64,000 bases of DNA from Amoebophrya sp. A120 (taxonomy: Eukaryota > Sar > Dinophyceae > Syndiniales > Amoebophryaceae): the NCBI GenBank assembly GCA_905178155.1, contig CAJINV010000016.1:186001-250000 (forward strand), given 5' to 3'. The notes below the pieces were generated by a model. The model searched no databases. It was not told the origin of the DNA and saw nothing but the letters and a program-made list of their open reading frames with translations. Below are positions 1 through 11,200 of this stretch, one piece after another (the stretch's first letter is position 1; the number at the start of each line of letters is the position of its first letter). A program made the translations under genes and the position numbers.

Positions 1-85
1 AAATCTGCATTACAAATTTTATTTCTCATGCTGCAGAAATAATTTGTATTGCATTTATACGAATGCGATACTTTTGCAATGCATA
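1..85. mobile_element. Introner family A, cut by the window edge
   Basis: Right end of a family A element: an inner AAATTTTATTTCTCATGC-type core, then a TACGAATGCGATACTTTTGC arm ending GCATA. The left end and left target-site repeat lie outside the window. It interrupts the gene at 86-4769. Confidence 0.85.
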
Positions 86-3000
86 TGGTTCTACTAGTTG
101 TAGTACCAGCAGCAGCTCCAGCTCCTTGATCAGGAAGATTATCCTCCGTCGCGTGGATGCCTTCCACGAAGAAAGACCTGTCGCTCCTCATGTGGGGATA
201 ATTTTCCACCGCTGCATATGGCGTTCTCAAACGTTACACTCTCAACTGTTACACGAAGTTGTGATGCAAAAACAGCAATAGGGAAAGGGGCAAGGTTGTA
301 ACTCTTGCGTCACAAATTTGGCACAGATTTAGATGCTGTCCAGCCCTTCGATAATTTGTCACGCGAAGCAGCTTGATCGTCTGGCCGCTCATGTTCTTTT
401 TGCATGGCAAATCATGTAACAGTTGAGAATTTGTAACGTTTGAGAATGCCATACTGCAGCCTCCGCTGCGCACGATGTTGAAAACGCAGATTCCCAACAC
501 AGGTAAGAATCGTGCGGCCGCGTGTGACTGCTGTCACGGCCGAAAGTAGAGGAACAGTTGCTGGTAGCCTGCGAGTGATTGCTCGACACACTGCTTTTGC
601 GGGACCGCGGAATGTCATTTTTGAAAAACCTGTCTCCGCTAGTTTCTTGTGCAATTGTCTGCTGGGAAGTTCTTGTGAAAGAACCTCCAGCAGGACCTCC
701 AATTCGTCTGTCTCTGTGGCCGCTGTTGACGCTGTCGCCGGATTGTGATCTATTGCTCCTCCGGCGGGCGGGGGGAGCTCCAGCTCCAGCTGATGCAGTA
801 GAACTACCTTTATTAGAGCAGGTACTGTAGTTCCCTGGTGTGCAGGGCGGCGCCCCTGAGCTCATTGGCGTCGATCTGTCGGTGGAGAAACTGCCGAGAT
901 GTCGCAAAGGCAGCGGCGGGGGGGGAGGCGGTGGGGGTGGAGTCGGGGGCGCATGGTTTACTACTTCTCGAGTTCCAGGTTCTAGGCCGCCACCAGGCAA
1001 TTCTAGTTGTCGTCCTGGGAGCTTTGGAGGTCCTCGACTGTGGTAATCTCCCTTGCCATCTGTAGCTTTTGATTTCCCCGAAGAAGAAGTAGAGGCAGGT
1101 GCGGCTTCCACTTGCAGCTGCGCTTTGTCGAAAGAACTAGTATATCCTGTGTAAAAGTATCGTACTCGTAGTAATCGCAGTCATGCATCACAAATTGCTT
1201 TCTCAAGTGAAATCCGCATGACAAATTTTATTTCTCATGCTGAGGAAATTTGTCATGCGATTTATACTAGTACGATGCTTTTGCATTTCATATAGTAGCG
1301 AAGCTTTGTGCATCTTGCGCAACTACCGGCGTCCGTTCGCCCATGGAGAGGGACGACGTCGAAGATTTCCGCATCGCCTTTTTCCCCCCTTTCTGACAAG
1401 AAGAAGAATCTTGTTTACCGTGCCCTCCTTTATTAACCAACACACTCTGCATCTTATGCATTGCAAAAGTATCGTACTCGTAGTATTGCAATACAAATTA
1501 GCTCAGCATGACAAATGGAATTTCTCATGCTGAAATAGCTTGAAAAAGAAATTTGTGTTGCATGACTGCGATTAGTACGAGTACGATACTTTTGCACAGG
1601 ATACATCTGCTGCTGTTGCAATAATTGCAAGTCTCGCTGTTCCTGTTCCTGTTGCTGGTAATACCAGGTCACGCAGGAATTTTGATTGCTCTCGTGGTTG
1701 TTGTAGTGGCCGATTTGCTGTTGTTGGTGCGAAAGATGTTGGTCGTAACTATCGGACTTGGACCGCCAATTCCAATTTTTGCTGCCTGTGCCTATCTATC
1801 AAATGCAAAAGTGTCAGTCTGGCTCTGGAACAGTCATGCTGCTTTTGCATGACACACAAGGCCTTCGAGAAGCTTCCGCAATGCCGAATGTGCATGACAA
1901 ATGTCCCATTCTGGTGACAGAAAGCGGCCAGCTTTTGCTGCCTGTGCATGAGAGATTTTTATGGGTTGTCAAATGCGCATCACAAGTTTGCATTCTTCCA
2001 GACCCAGACATTTTTGCATTTGATATTATCGTCGACACGCTTTTGAACATACGCGGTCTCCTGTAGAAGTTGTCCTGCTCGGACTTCATTTTTCCGCCCG
2101 CCGCACAATGTTGAAGATCTTTGTCCCAGTAGGAGCCACTTCTTTTCCCGGTCGACATCGGCCTCCAGGGTTTGGAGTAGAAATACTCAGAGGCTGTACT
2201 CGTGCTTTTACTTGTCGTGGTGCTCGCGGCTCTTGCGACGTCGTACCACGATGATGCTGGGGTGATCGTAGTCGTAGTCGTGTCGTCACCTCTTGTTCCC
2301 CCAAGGTGGACCGGATCATCTCCCAGCATCTCCGTGTCTGAGTCCCCGGTTAATAAATGATGAGCCTCGTCCGGCGTCAAAGTAGAAGAAAATCCCGCAG
2401 GAGTGTTTCCGGTGGATCCTTTCCTACTCGAACAACTTGACGCTCCGTTGTTCAACATCCTGGTTTTTGTACTATGCATATCCACATCAACACTGGTCGT
2501 GTTCATCTGGTCCCCATCCTTTGACCACTCTCGTCGTCCTCCCTTGATGTTAGCGTGCATTGATGTTGACGAAGAAGAAGATGACGAGCTGCAGCCGCTG
2601 GAGCTGGAGCTGCTTGCTGCGCTACTTGAGTTATGATCCCCTACAAGAACCCGCGGGATGTTGTTGAACTGCAGCTCCGGCGAACAAGAAGTAGAAGTGC
2701 ACATTCGACGTGTTTCGGGAAGATCATGATGAAAATCTTCGCCGGTACTAGGAGCAGCTGGTCCACTAGCAATTTTGTTGTAGCAGCTGTACTTACCGCT
2801 GTTTCTACTAGAAGAACTACTCCCCTCCTTCACGACCGCGGACGACGTTTTGGACGACGAATAGCAGGGGTTACTGCAACTGCCCGACGACGCGGCACTG
2901 TTCTTGGACCATTCTCGGCGGAGATTTTTGTCCCCTTCGGGGGAAGAAAGCAGGTCGAACATCATCGGGACCGCTTCGTCAGGCTGGTGGTCCACTTCTA

Positions 3001-4769
3001 CTTCTTCGTCTTGTAGATCCACCGCAAAGTCGAAGTTATCCATGTCCTTGTAGAGTGGCACGATCACGTCGTTAGTCGGATGGACGTAGCAATCGGAAGT
3101 CGAGCGGAGAGAATTTGTTCCACCGGAAGAACTGCCTCGGCTCAGAGGCGGCGCGTCGTGGTGGTACAGCGTGTTGTGGTCCTTCATCTTCTTACAAGAT
3201 GAGGACGTAGATGACATCAGATCAAACACCGAACTGTCCAGAAAGTCTTCGCCTGTCTCTTCTCTCGTCGGCCTGCGCGGCGTCCGCGGAGTTGTGTGGG
3301 CGTCACGCGCACCGCAAGCAGGAACTACTGTAGTAGAGAAGTAGTTTGCATCAACATCTTCACCGGCTTCTGCTGCTGCAGAAGCAGAGGTAGAAGAAGT
3401 TGTGAGCGGAGTAAAACCTGATGACGATGGTGCTACTTCTTCCATCTTCCCTCCCTTCGCAATAGATGATATCCCCGGATGAGTGTTGTTTTCACGACCT
3501 CCCTATCAAATGCAAATATGTCTGGGTCTGGATGGGTGCATCGACGCTTGTCATGCATGTTTTGCATGGCCCGTAACGCCTGCAATGGTGCATCACCTAG
3601 CATCACAGATTTTTAGAGAACTTCCTGATGCCTATTCCGCATGAAAAAAGCCGCCCCCGCGAAGCACAAACTGGACTCCTATAATTTCTTTTCATGCAAT
3701 ACAGATTTTTTTAGAAGTCAAAGACAGCATCACAAGTTCGCATCCTTCTAGACCCAGACATTTTTGCATTCAATACTCCCTTGTCCGAAGAAAACTGTTG
3801 GATCGGTTCTGCACACGAGTTAGTTCTCCGGTTCGCAACAGAGGTCAACATCTTGGGTACAACATGATCAATTCCGGGCCCCGGTGTCGATCTCCAGTTC
3901 CTTTGTTCCTCTTGGTGACAAGCACCACCTCTACCCTTGTAGTTGCTGGATTTCTTGTTCTCTAGAAGTCGTACTTTATCGCGACGCAAACGCAGCTCTC
4001 GCCAGTTGTAGCCTAGTTTTCGTGCCTCTTCCTGCATGCAATCTTGGTCTCGGGGGGGAGAAGAGAATAAATCGTTTCTGCTTACAACTCGCGTTGAGGT
4101 TGATAAGACCTTCTCCGTTCTGCTCCTGTTCTTTGACAGGTCGAAAAAGCTGCTGCTTGTTCTTTTCCTCTGGTCCTGTGCAGAAGCAGGGTTCAGATGG
4201 TTGTTGAGGTCTTGTAGCTCACGATTGTCGTTCAACATCTCGCCGTTGTTTGGTTTATTCGCGTTTTCCCCTACAAATTCCCCGCCGTCCTCAAGCGGAG
4301 GTAGTGGCATGTCGCCCCACAGCAGGTCGGGGATGGGAAGCAGGGAAGATTGAGGCCCGACCTGCTGGTCACCTGTAGGGACATAAACTTCTGAAGACCC
4401 CTCCATTTTCTTGCAGCGCTCCTTTCTGGTCGTTGCTATACTGAGTCGTGTGTCGTCTTTGTCCTGCTGCACTGGAAGTTGTACAACTAGACGCCCAAGT
4501 TCTTGTAGTACGGCCTTTATTTCGATTTCGTCCACGACCTCGCTCTTCGCTTCTCTATCCGTACTAAATTTTGTCCTGAGCTGCACGAAGTTCGTTGAAG
4601 ATGAAACGTAGTTTAATTTATTCTTCCGGCTCTTCTTTTCTTACCGCTTCGGCTTAAGCGCAGACCGCTCTCGCAAAATAACCGACATTAGATTCGCAAG
4701 AACCGGTGAAGTTGTGTTCACGTTCTGTAGCTGCGGCGCTGCTGGGGAATCATGATAGTACACGGTCAT
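86..4769 (-). CDS. Ser/Thr/Asp-rich protein of unknown function, 3' end outside window
   Basis: I do not recognise a family. The product is at least 1,180 aa, very rich in Ser, Thr, Asp and Gly with poly-Ser, poly-Gln and poly-Pro runs, and shows no membrane segment. The chosen start is the ATG at 4767-4769; the frame stays open upstream, so it is uncertain. A short GT-AG intron (4576-4644) joins exon 1 to the main body. Five further interruptions (3504-3775, 1797-2025, 1455-1603, 1143-1292, 217-453) are introners; removing each with one 5-bp repeat keeps one frame throughout. Junctions read KG|GREN, STI|STGS, QQM|QSVL, FAT|SSFD and EAA|AVEN. Transcription continues off the left edge through another introner. 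A nuclear or cytoplasmic disordered protein is possible, but nothing shown here decides it. Confidence 0.75.
217..453. mobile_element. Introner family E
   Basis: Ends TATGGCGTTCTCAAACGTTA and its near reverse complement finishing GAGAATGCCATA. Flanked by the exact 5-bp repeat CTGCA (212-216 and 454-458). Excision with one repeat keeps the host gene in frame. Confidence 0.93.
1143..1292. mobile_element. Introner family A
   Basis: Starts TATCCTGTGTAAAAGTATCG and ends TTTTGCATTTCATA, with exact flanking repeats TAGTA at 1138-1142 and 1293-1297. Excision joins ...SFAT to SSFD... in frame. Confidence 0.95.
1455..1603. mobile_element. Introner family A
   Basis: Starts TATGCATTGCAAAAGTATCG and ends TTTTGCACAGGATA. 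Exact repeats CATCT at 1450-1454 and 1604-1608. It lies inverted relative to the copy at 1143, yet its excision also preserves the frame. Confidence 0.95.
1797..2025. mobile_element. Introner family B
   Basis: Starts TATCAAATGCAAAAGTGTC and ends with the GACCCAGACATTTTTGCATT arm and TGATA. Flanks CTATC and TTATC differ at one base. Excision joins ...STI to STGS... in frame. Confidence 0.92.
3504..3775. mobile_element. Introner family B
   Basis: TATCAAATGCAAATATGTCT arm on the left; GACCCAGACATTTTTGCATT then CAATA on the right. Exact repeats CTCCC (3499-3503, 3776-3780). One of the few copies where a GT-AG pair exists at the borders; either splicing mode keeps frame. Confidence 0.95.
4576..4644 (-). 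other. Ordinary GT-AG intron
   Basis: On the minus strand the intron begins GTAAGAAAAG and ends CTCAG. The phase (2 bases carried, 1 supplied) fits the frames on both sides. At 69 bp it carries no inverted-repeat ends, showing that canonical splicing also operates in this genome. Confidence 0.7.
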
Positions 4770-6087
4770 GGTTTCGACGTAAAAGAGCCCGAGTTCGAGG
4801 TCGTGTAGAAGAGGACCTTCACAGTTAGTACTACAACACAACCAGCTAATGTGGTGCTGACGCAAGGCTAGTACTTCTAGAAGAAGGAGTGGCCGACGGC
4901 ACAAATGCTTTCGCTTTTTGTTCCCGCCCCGGCACGAATGGAGGATTGTAACGTGCTGGTAGAAATTCGGGCTACAAGGTGGAAGTGGATGATGTGGATC
5001 TTGTGCAGCAAAAAAAGCAGACGTATGGTGGAATTCTCGTCGTACAACCTCTCGGAAAGTCAGAGTCGTAGAACTTCTTCTTGCCTCAGCCTCTGCCTGT
5101 TTTTAACTACTCCCCTTTTATTTTTATTTCGTTTTCCCTTTCCGATCATCCAACAGGATGGATTGTCCCCGAAAAAATCAATTATACTACCCACCTTCTA
5201 ATGCAACGAGCGATGGTGCGCCTTCGTTGCTAAAATACGGATAGCCTCCAGATACAACTCCCAGGTCCCAATAGATACTAAACTCTAACCACTCTTAAAC
5301 TTAAACTTAAACGTAAACACTGCGTAAATAATGGCTTATTCTTTTAGGTGTAGCATACTTGCTTCAACAGAAGTACAACCTTACTCACACGTACTACAAG
5401 GTAGCTTTATCTTTTTTCGAAAATCGGATGAGGAGTGTCTGTGTCGCCCTGCTCGTCGCACAAATTCCTTACAAAATTGGCCGAATGATATAGATACACC
5501 ACTAGAGAAGTGAAGAAATTTTGCTCCGAATGAGCGCAAGTTTTTTTAGGCTGCTGGTGCGTCGCTGAGGGTTCTTGATTTCGGGAAGGTTGCACTTGAC
5601 AGTAAATGCAGAAGACCCGTCTCGTCAGGAGAGCCTACAGCAGCAGCTTTTATTCTTTGGCAGTCTGTAGTCTACAGTAGTTGCAAGAAATTGGAGCGTC
5701 GTCGCGGTACAACAAACTTAATTACAAAAAAGAGCACTTCTAGTAGTAAATCTCGAACTTTCTTTGTGAACAGCAGAGAATAAGTAATGAATTGGACCCA
5801 GACAACTATAGATGAAATACACCGACTCCGAGAGCAGAGAGGACTGCTTTTAATAGTCTTTTGAAGCTATCCAAGTCGCCGAATGTATGAAAAACTCACT
5901 TCTCCTCCCGAGAAGTTGTGATGTTCCTCGTCAAAACTGACAAATAAAAAAAGTGCCGTCATTCTACTTGTAGTGCTTAGGAGCCATGCTAGATGCTTCT
6001 TCCATTCGCCTGCATTGGTCCGATGTCCCTGTTTTTTGATTTTTGGTTCGTAGATTGGTTGGATTTGGAAAGCGAAACCTTACGAAT

Positions 6088-6394
6088 TATGGAACTGTCA
6101 GGTTTGAAATCGTCAAAGTTGAAATAGTTTGTAATGCATAAAATGCATGACCCGCGGCACGTGTGTTGCAGAGCAGGCAAGTGAGGCCGATTGTAAGCCT
6201 GTTTGGGGCTACAGCTCGAGCTGCTAAAGTAGCATGCGAAAATCGCTCTTCTTTGCCTAAACAGCATGACAAACTGGATTTAGGGACCACCGAAATTTGT
6301 CATGCGCCAATTGGAAACTGGATTCCAACTGGCGTCCATTTTATGCATGGCAAATTATTTCAGCTTTGTCGATTTCAACTCTGACACATCCATA
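6088..6394. mobile_element. Introner family F outside any recognised coding region
   Basis: Starts TATGGAACTGTCAGGTTTGA and ends TTTCAACTCTGACACATCCATA (near reverse complement). Exact repeats CGAAT at 6083-6087 and 6395-6399. The core contains TAATGCATAAAATGCATGA and GCATGACAAA motifs. Confidence 0.93.
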
Positions 6395-7906
6395 CGAATA
6401 TGATCAAGAGTAAAAAGAAGTGGATAATTGCTCGTCTAAGGACTTCGCGACTCGCGCCAATTTCTAGTCGTAGTTGCGATAATGATTAACGCACTCGCTT
6501 AAAAATAGCGCAACAGCAAGCTATGTATACAGCAATATAATACCACCTTTACTTTACAAGTTTTCCTCTACACTAGTGCCAGACGATCTCATCTTTCTTT
6601 TCTTTCATTGGTCGTAGTTTTGCCAATCGGGGGTAGTGATTTGAAGAGCACAACAAGGCTGATGTGAACGTTCGTAGGAGTCCGAAAAAAAAAGTCCGCC
6701 GCGTGTGGAATGCTCTTACTTTCGTACAGTTTCAGGATCAATACTTGTGGGCCATCGAGAAAGTAGTTATAGAGCCGTCGATTACTTACAGAGGGTGAGG
6801 GTAGTACGGGGTCAGTGGGCGGTGCGGGGATGGAACATAGTAGTATTTTGACTTTTGAGAGCCGTCGATGAAATAACAATAAGGGGAAACCATAGTACTA
6901 CAGCACACAACTGAAGGGACCTGGAGGTCGTTTTGATTGATGTTTGCAGTCCGTTGCAATCCAGATTTCTCGTGAAATGACTTGCTACAAGGAGAATGCG
7001 GCAGTATCATCTCAAGTAGAACATCACTGCATGTCATATAATTACGCCATCGGGAGAAACGTCAAAGCTCGGCAGCACTCGAATGGTATGGCTATTTCCA
7101 GCGCAGACCAAAAAGAGAACACTCGCGCAACATCAGCTTGGTTGCAGCACTCAGCGCAAAAAACCATAGCCCATGGCCACACCTGAGTTGCAGCAAGAGG
7201 CACAGGAAGAATTCATGCGACTGTAGCTGTTCATGTTCTTGTCGCGGCGCATGAATATAACAGCCGGAGCCGCAGGAGGTGTTCTGACATATGTACTGAA
7301 ATCGGAGTGATACAATCGGGCAACATCATGAAAGTCAGACAGTCGCTCCTACTAGTACATCTGCTACTTTTCTCTACAGGTCATTTTCATTGATTTGAGG
7401 CAGGCACTTCTTTTTGAAAAAAAAAAGTTTGCTCACGCAATGAACTGCCTCCATTGCCATTCGATGATCAACCCCTCCCAGCTGGATGAAATAATATTGG
7501 GGCTATTTATCAGTGTAGTTGGTGCATTCTGAAAAAAGTCAATGGGTGTAAGTTTTTCTGAAACAATGAATACAGAGATGCGCTGTCGACGAGCCGGAAG
7601 TTTGCTTCGCAAATCTTTTACCTGACTCATGGCTCTCAAAAATCTTTGATATTATGCTACAGTCTTTCTTGTTCGTTCTTTCTCGCTGTTCATCACTTTT
7701 CTATTTCTATTTGTTTCAACACCTTTGAGTCGAAATCATGCAAATATCAAACTTTTTCAGCTAGAGTTCTTGGAAGCTCATGGAAAAAATCACACGACTC
7801 TAGTACAATAAGAATACAACGCAGTTTATGTCGGAAAAAATGTACGTCTGTAATGGTTCCCCCCGCGCGTTGGAAAGCGAAAGCTGCACGAGGAGTTCCT
7901 GTGATA

Positions 7907-7926
7907 ATCTATCTATCTATCTATCT
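7907..7926. repeat. ATCT microsatellite
   Basis: About five tandem copies of ATCT in gene-poor DNA. Confidence 0.9.
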
Positions 7927-8278
7927 GTGGTCAAACTAAAATTATTAATTGTTGAGCGAGCAATACGTCGGCTAGTACGAGTTGTACTTTCTTTTTCTTA
8001 AGCCTCAGTATATAAATGTTGATTTTGCTAAAATTTGAAGATTCGTTTTTGGGTGTAGAAACGATTTTTTTCATCATGTCGACAATGAAAGCGAAAATAC
8101 TAGTCCCCGCTCCACTGCCGCAGTCCAAAGCTGAAGATAAGCTGCGTCTTGCACTGCTGGCACTTCCACCACATGGAGGCAAATCTTGCAGATGACATAA
8201 ACACAGCAGCCCGGAGAAGTTGTTCTTGAACTACTACCACACGCAAGAAGAAGAACAAGGAGCCACTCATTAGCACCA

Positions 8279-11200
8279 TCACGGCAACTTCTCAAACACG
8301 TCCGAGTAAACGAGCACCGTCTGGTCGATCATGTCGTTGCTCATTTTCTCCCCTGCGCCTCCGTAAATGGCTGCCTGTGTGACCCTCCCGCACTCGGAAT
8401 AAAATCTGCACTGGTCGTACGCGAGACTGTAGGAGTAGTAGCGGCACAGTTCGTCTGTGTTACAGTATGCTTCGCAGAACTTCCGCCGGAACTCGGTAAT
8501 TTGGTAAGCCAAAGAGACAGTTGTGTTTAATTCCGTGAAATTCGTCTCCTCTTCGTCCGAAATTTCCGGGCCGGCCAGGATGTCTTCTAAGATGTCCTTT
8601 TTCGACATCTGCTTCCGCGCAAGGAGTTTCTGGGAGTGGGGGTTGTAGTACTTTTGTTGCGGTGCAGCTGTTGTGGTGCCTGTTGGTTGTCGTGATGCTA
8701 CTTGTTTACTATTTCCGCTTCTTTCTGCCAAATGTCGCAGCACAAACCGGAGCTGTGTCTGCGACATCGTTGCCATGTGTCGTGCTCCTGTCATCTGGTT
8801 CGTTGTACTTTTCCCGCCCACCTGCAAGAACTGCACAACTCCACCTGGTGGGTTGCTTCCCCACGCCGGTGAGGAAGATCTTCTAGAACTAACAGAGTGA
8901 TCCTGCCCGTCTGCGGTCACGGTCATCGGCGTGGCGAAAGGGTTTCCGAAGTAGTTTTTTTTCAGCACTTCGTATTTCGTATTCTGCAAGTGACGTCGTG
9001 GAGACGACGAGGTGGACTTCTGCTGTTTCTTGTTACCGAGCTATCCTGTGCAAAAGTATCGTACTCGTATAAATAGCATCACAAATTCCCTCAGCATTTA
9101 GTAATGCGGATTCCCCAAAAGGGAGGGATTTGTAATGCATGACAGCGATTAGTACGAGTACGATACTTTTGCACAGCATATGAGCTGTCTTTTGGCGATA
9201 CTGATCATCTCCTTCAATTTCGCCCTTTCAGAAGTTGAAGTTGTAGGGGAAGAGGCCGCTGAAGACGAAGTAGATGCTCTTGCTTTCTTCTTCAACAGCG
9301 CCGACGATAGGTGTTCCTCGTGGTCGTCTTTGTCGTAGGCATGAGCGTATGAACTGCAAAAGCATCGTACTCGTATTGCAATCATGCATTGCAAATCCTT
9401 TTGTTAAGGTAGGTTCGAATTGCAAACTTTCTCTCTCATGCTGAGGAAATTTGTAATGCATTTATACGAGTACGATACTTTTGCAATTCATAGAGCGAAA
9501 ACGGAATTCGGATTCGTTTCTTCATCCGAATCCTGATCCACCTCTGCGCTTGGTGGATCATTCGCGCCGTCTTTATTCCCGTCGACGCCACCACTTGACG
9601 ACCCCTCGGAAACTTGCAGTTCTGATGTATCCTCGTCTTCACCGCCTTCGGGAAGATTTTCGTTACTCTCCTCACCATCTTCAGCCTGCTCTTCTACTGT
9701 CAGTTCCGCTTCTTGTTCGTCTCCAGTGACGTTCATAGTGGCGTTATTCGTCGTGCTACTGGTGTCGTTCGTGTCGTTTCCGCCACCGATGGCGTCCGGC
9801 GATTCTGTGGTGGCTAAATCCTCTTGGTCGCCATTGGTCGCTTTCGGATACATGTAGCCGGATGTGGTGGTCTCCGGCACCCCGGCGCATTGACTGTCGA
9901 TCGCGGAGATGTCGTTCGCATCTAAAACGGTGGCGCCCGATTTGAACAGCGCGCATTCGCCGACGTCTTCCTCTTCCCCATCGACTAACTCGCCATCGTA
10001 CGTCAGCGTTTTCAAAGACTCATACCAATCGCAGATGGAACCCAGGCCGACATAGCCCGCGATTTGTGCTGTGTGTTGTTAGAATTTATGGTGTCATGCA
10101 AGAAGTAGACCCTGAACCTGATAATTCAGAACTCTTCTTTTCTTACTTTGTGATGCTCATGTTCTTGCCATGCGTATTCATGATAGTTTTTTACAATCTA
10201 CAAAGCAAAAAACATCAGTAAATACGCGGATCCGAAGTGTTTGTCTTGATCTCGTAAGCGCAGTCGAAAACCTCGCACTCCTGTACTTCGACCAATTTGC
10301 TCGGATCCGGGCACTCTTTACCTCCACCAACAGCTTCATTCAAAATTTCCCGACTCCTCGTCTGTACTCCCTTGCCGCAGGTGACAGTTTGGTTTGTCTC
10401 GTGGAGCATTGTGGTGCCGTCTTTGTCAAATTTGGTCTCGTTGTACACGCACTCCGTTTCGTTCCACGGAGTTAGCGGGGTGATTTCACAATCGACGTCC
10501 AGTAGGTCGCAGGTTCGGTCTACCTGGTCGACCTCGTACCCCGCGTTGCAAGTCCCGCACTGCTCCTGCCCGATGGCCACGGCCATAGTGTCTTCGTCCC
10601 GCTTCGTGTATTTGGCTTTGCAGTACTTCTTCTGGGCGGGGTTCTGAATGAAAGTATTGATGAGAGAGCGAATGATAGATGCACTTTCATCGCATGCCTA
10701 TGCCTGAAATAAATCATTTATGCAGGAAGAAAATATCTTCAAATCAATACCAAAGCCAAGAACTAGTACTATACCGTAACAACGGGAAACCCGTTGCTGC
10801 AAGTGCACTGGTTCACCACTGCCTTGAAAGGTCCGTGGTACTTCTTTCCTTTATCCTGTGCAAAAGTATCGCACTCGTATTGCAATCATGCATTACAAGT
10901 TTTTTTCTTAAGGTAAATCAGCATTACAAATCTCATTTCTCATGCTGAAGAAATTTGTAATGCATTTATACGAGTGCGATACTTTTGGTTTTGCAATGCA
11001 TATCCTTCCCATTCCAACACTTCCGGCACCATGGTGGGTTGAGAGCCGTCAAAACCCGATGCCCGATTCTTTTCTCTCAGTTTTGGCTATCCAACAGAAA
11101 TTTCGCAGCTGTTTGGATCATAGCGCATTCTTCGCGGCCTTTCATCCACGTTCGTGTTTGTCAAGCAGATGTTGACGATCAGTTGTAAACGTTGCTAGCT

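Larger units (their letters stand above)
4770..8278. other. Gene-poor stretch holding one introner
   Basis: No convincing long reading frame on either strand. It holds the family F introner at 6088-6394 and an ATCT microsatellite near 7.9 kb. It separates the stop of the cysteine-rich gene (8279) from the first coding exon of the next gene and may include untranslated exons of either. Confidence 0.6.

Noticed and set aside
5285-5320. Telomere-like TTAAAC repeats
   Set aside because: Only about three imperfect units inside ordinary spacer.
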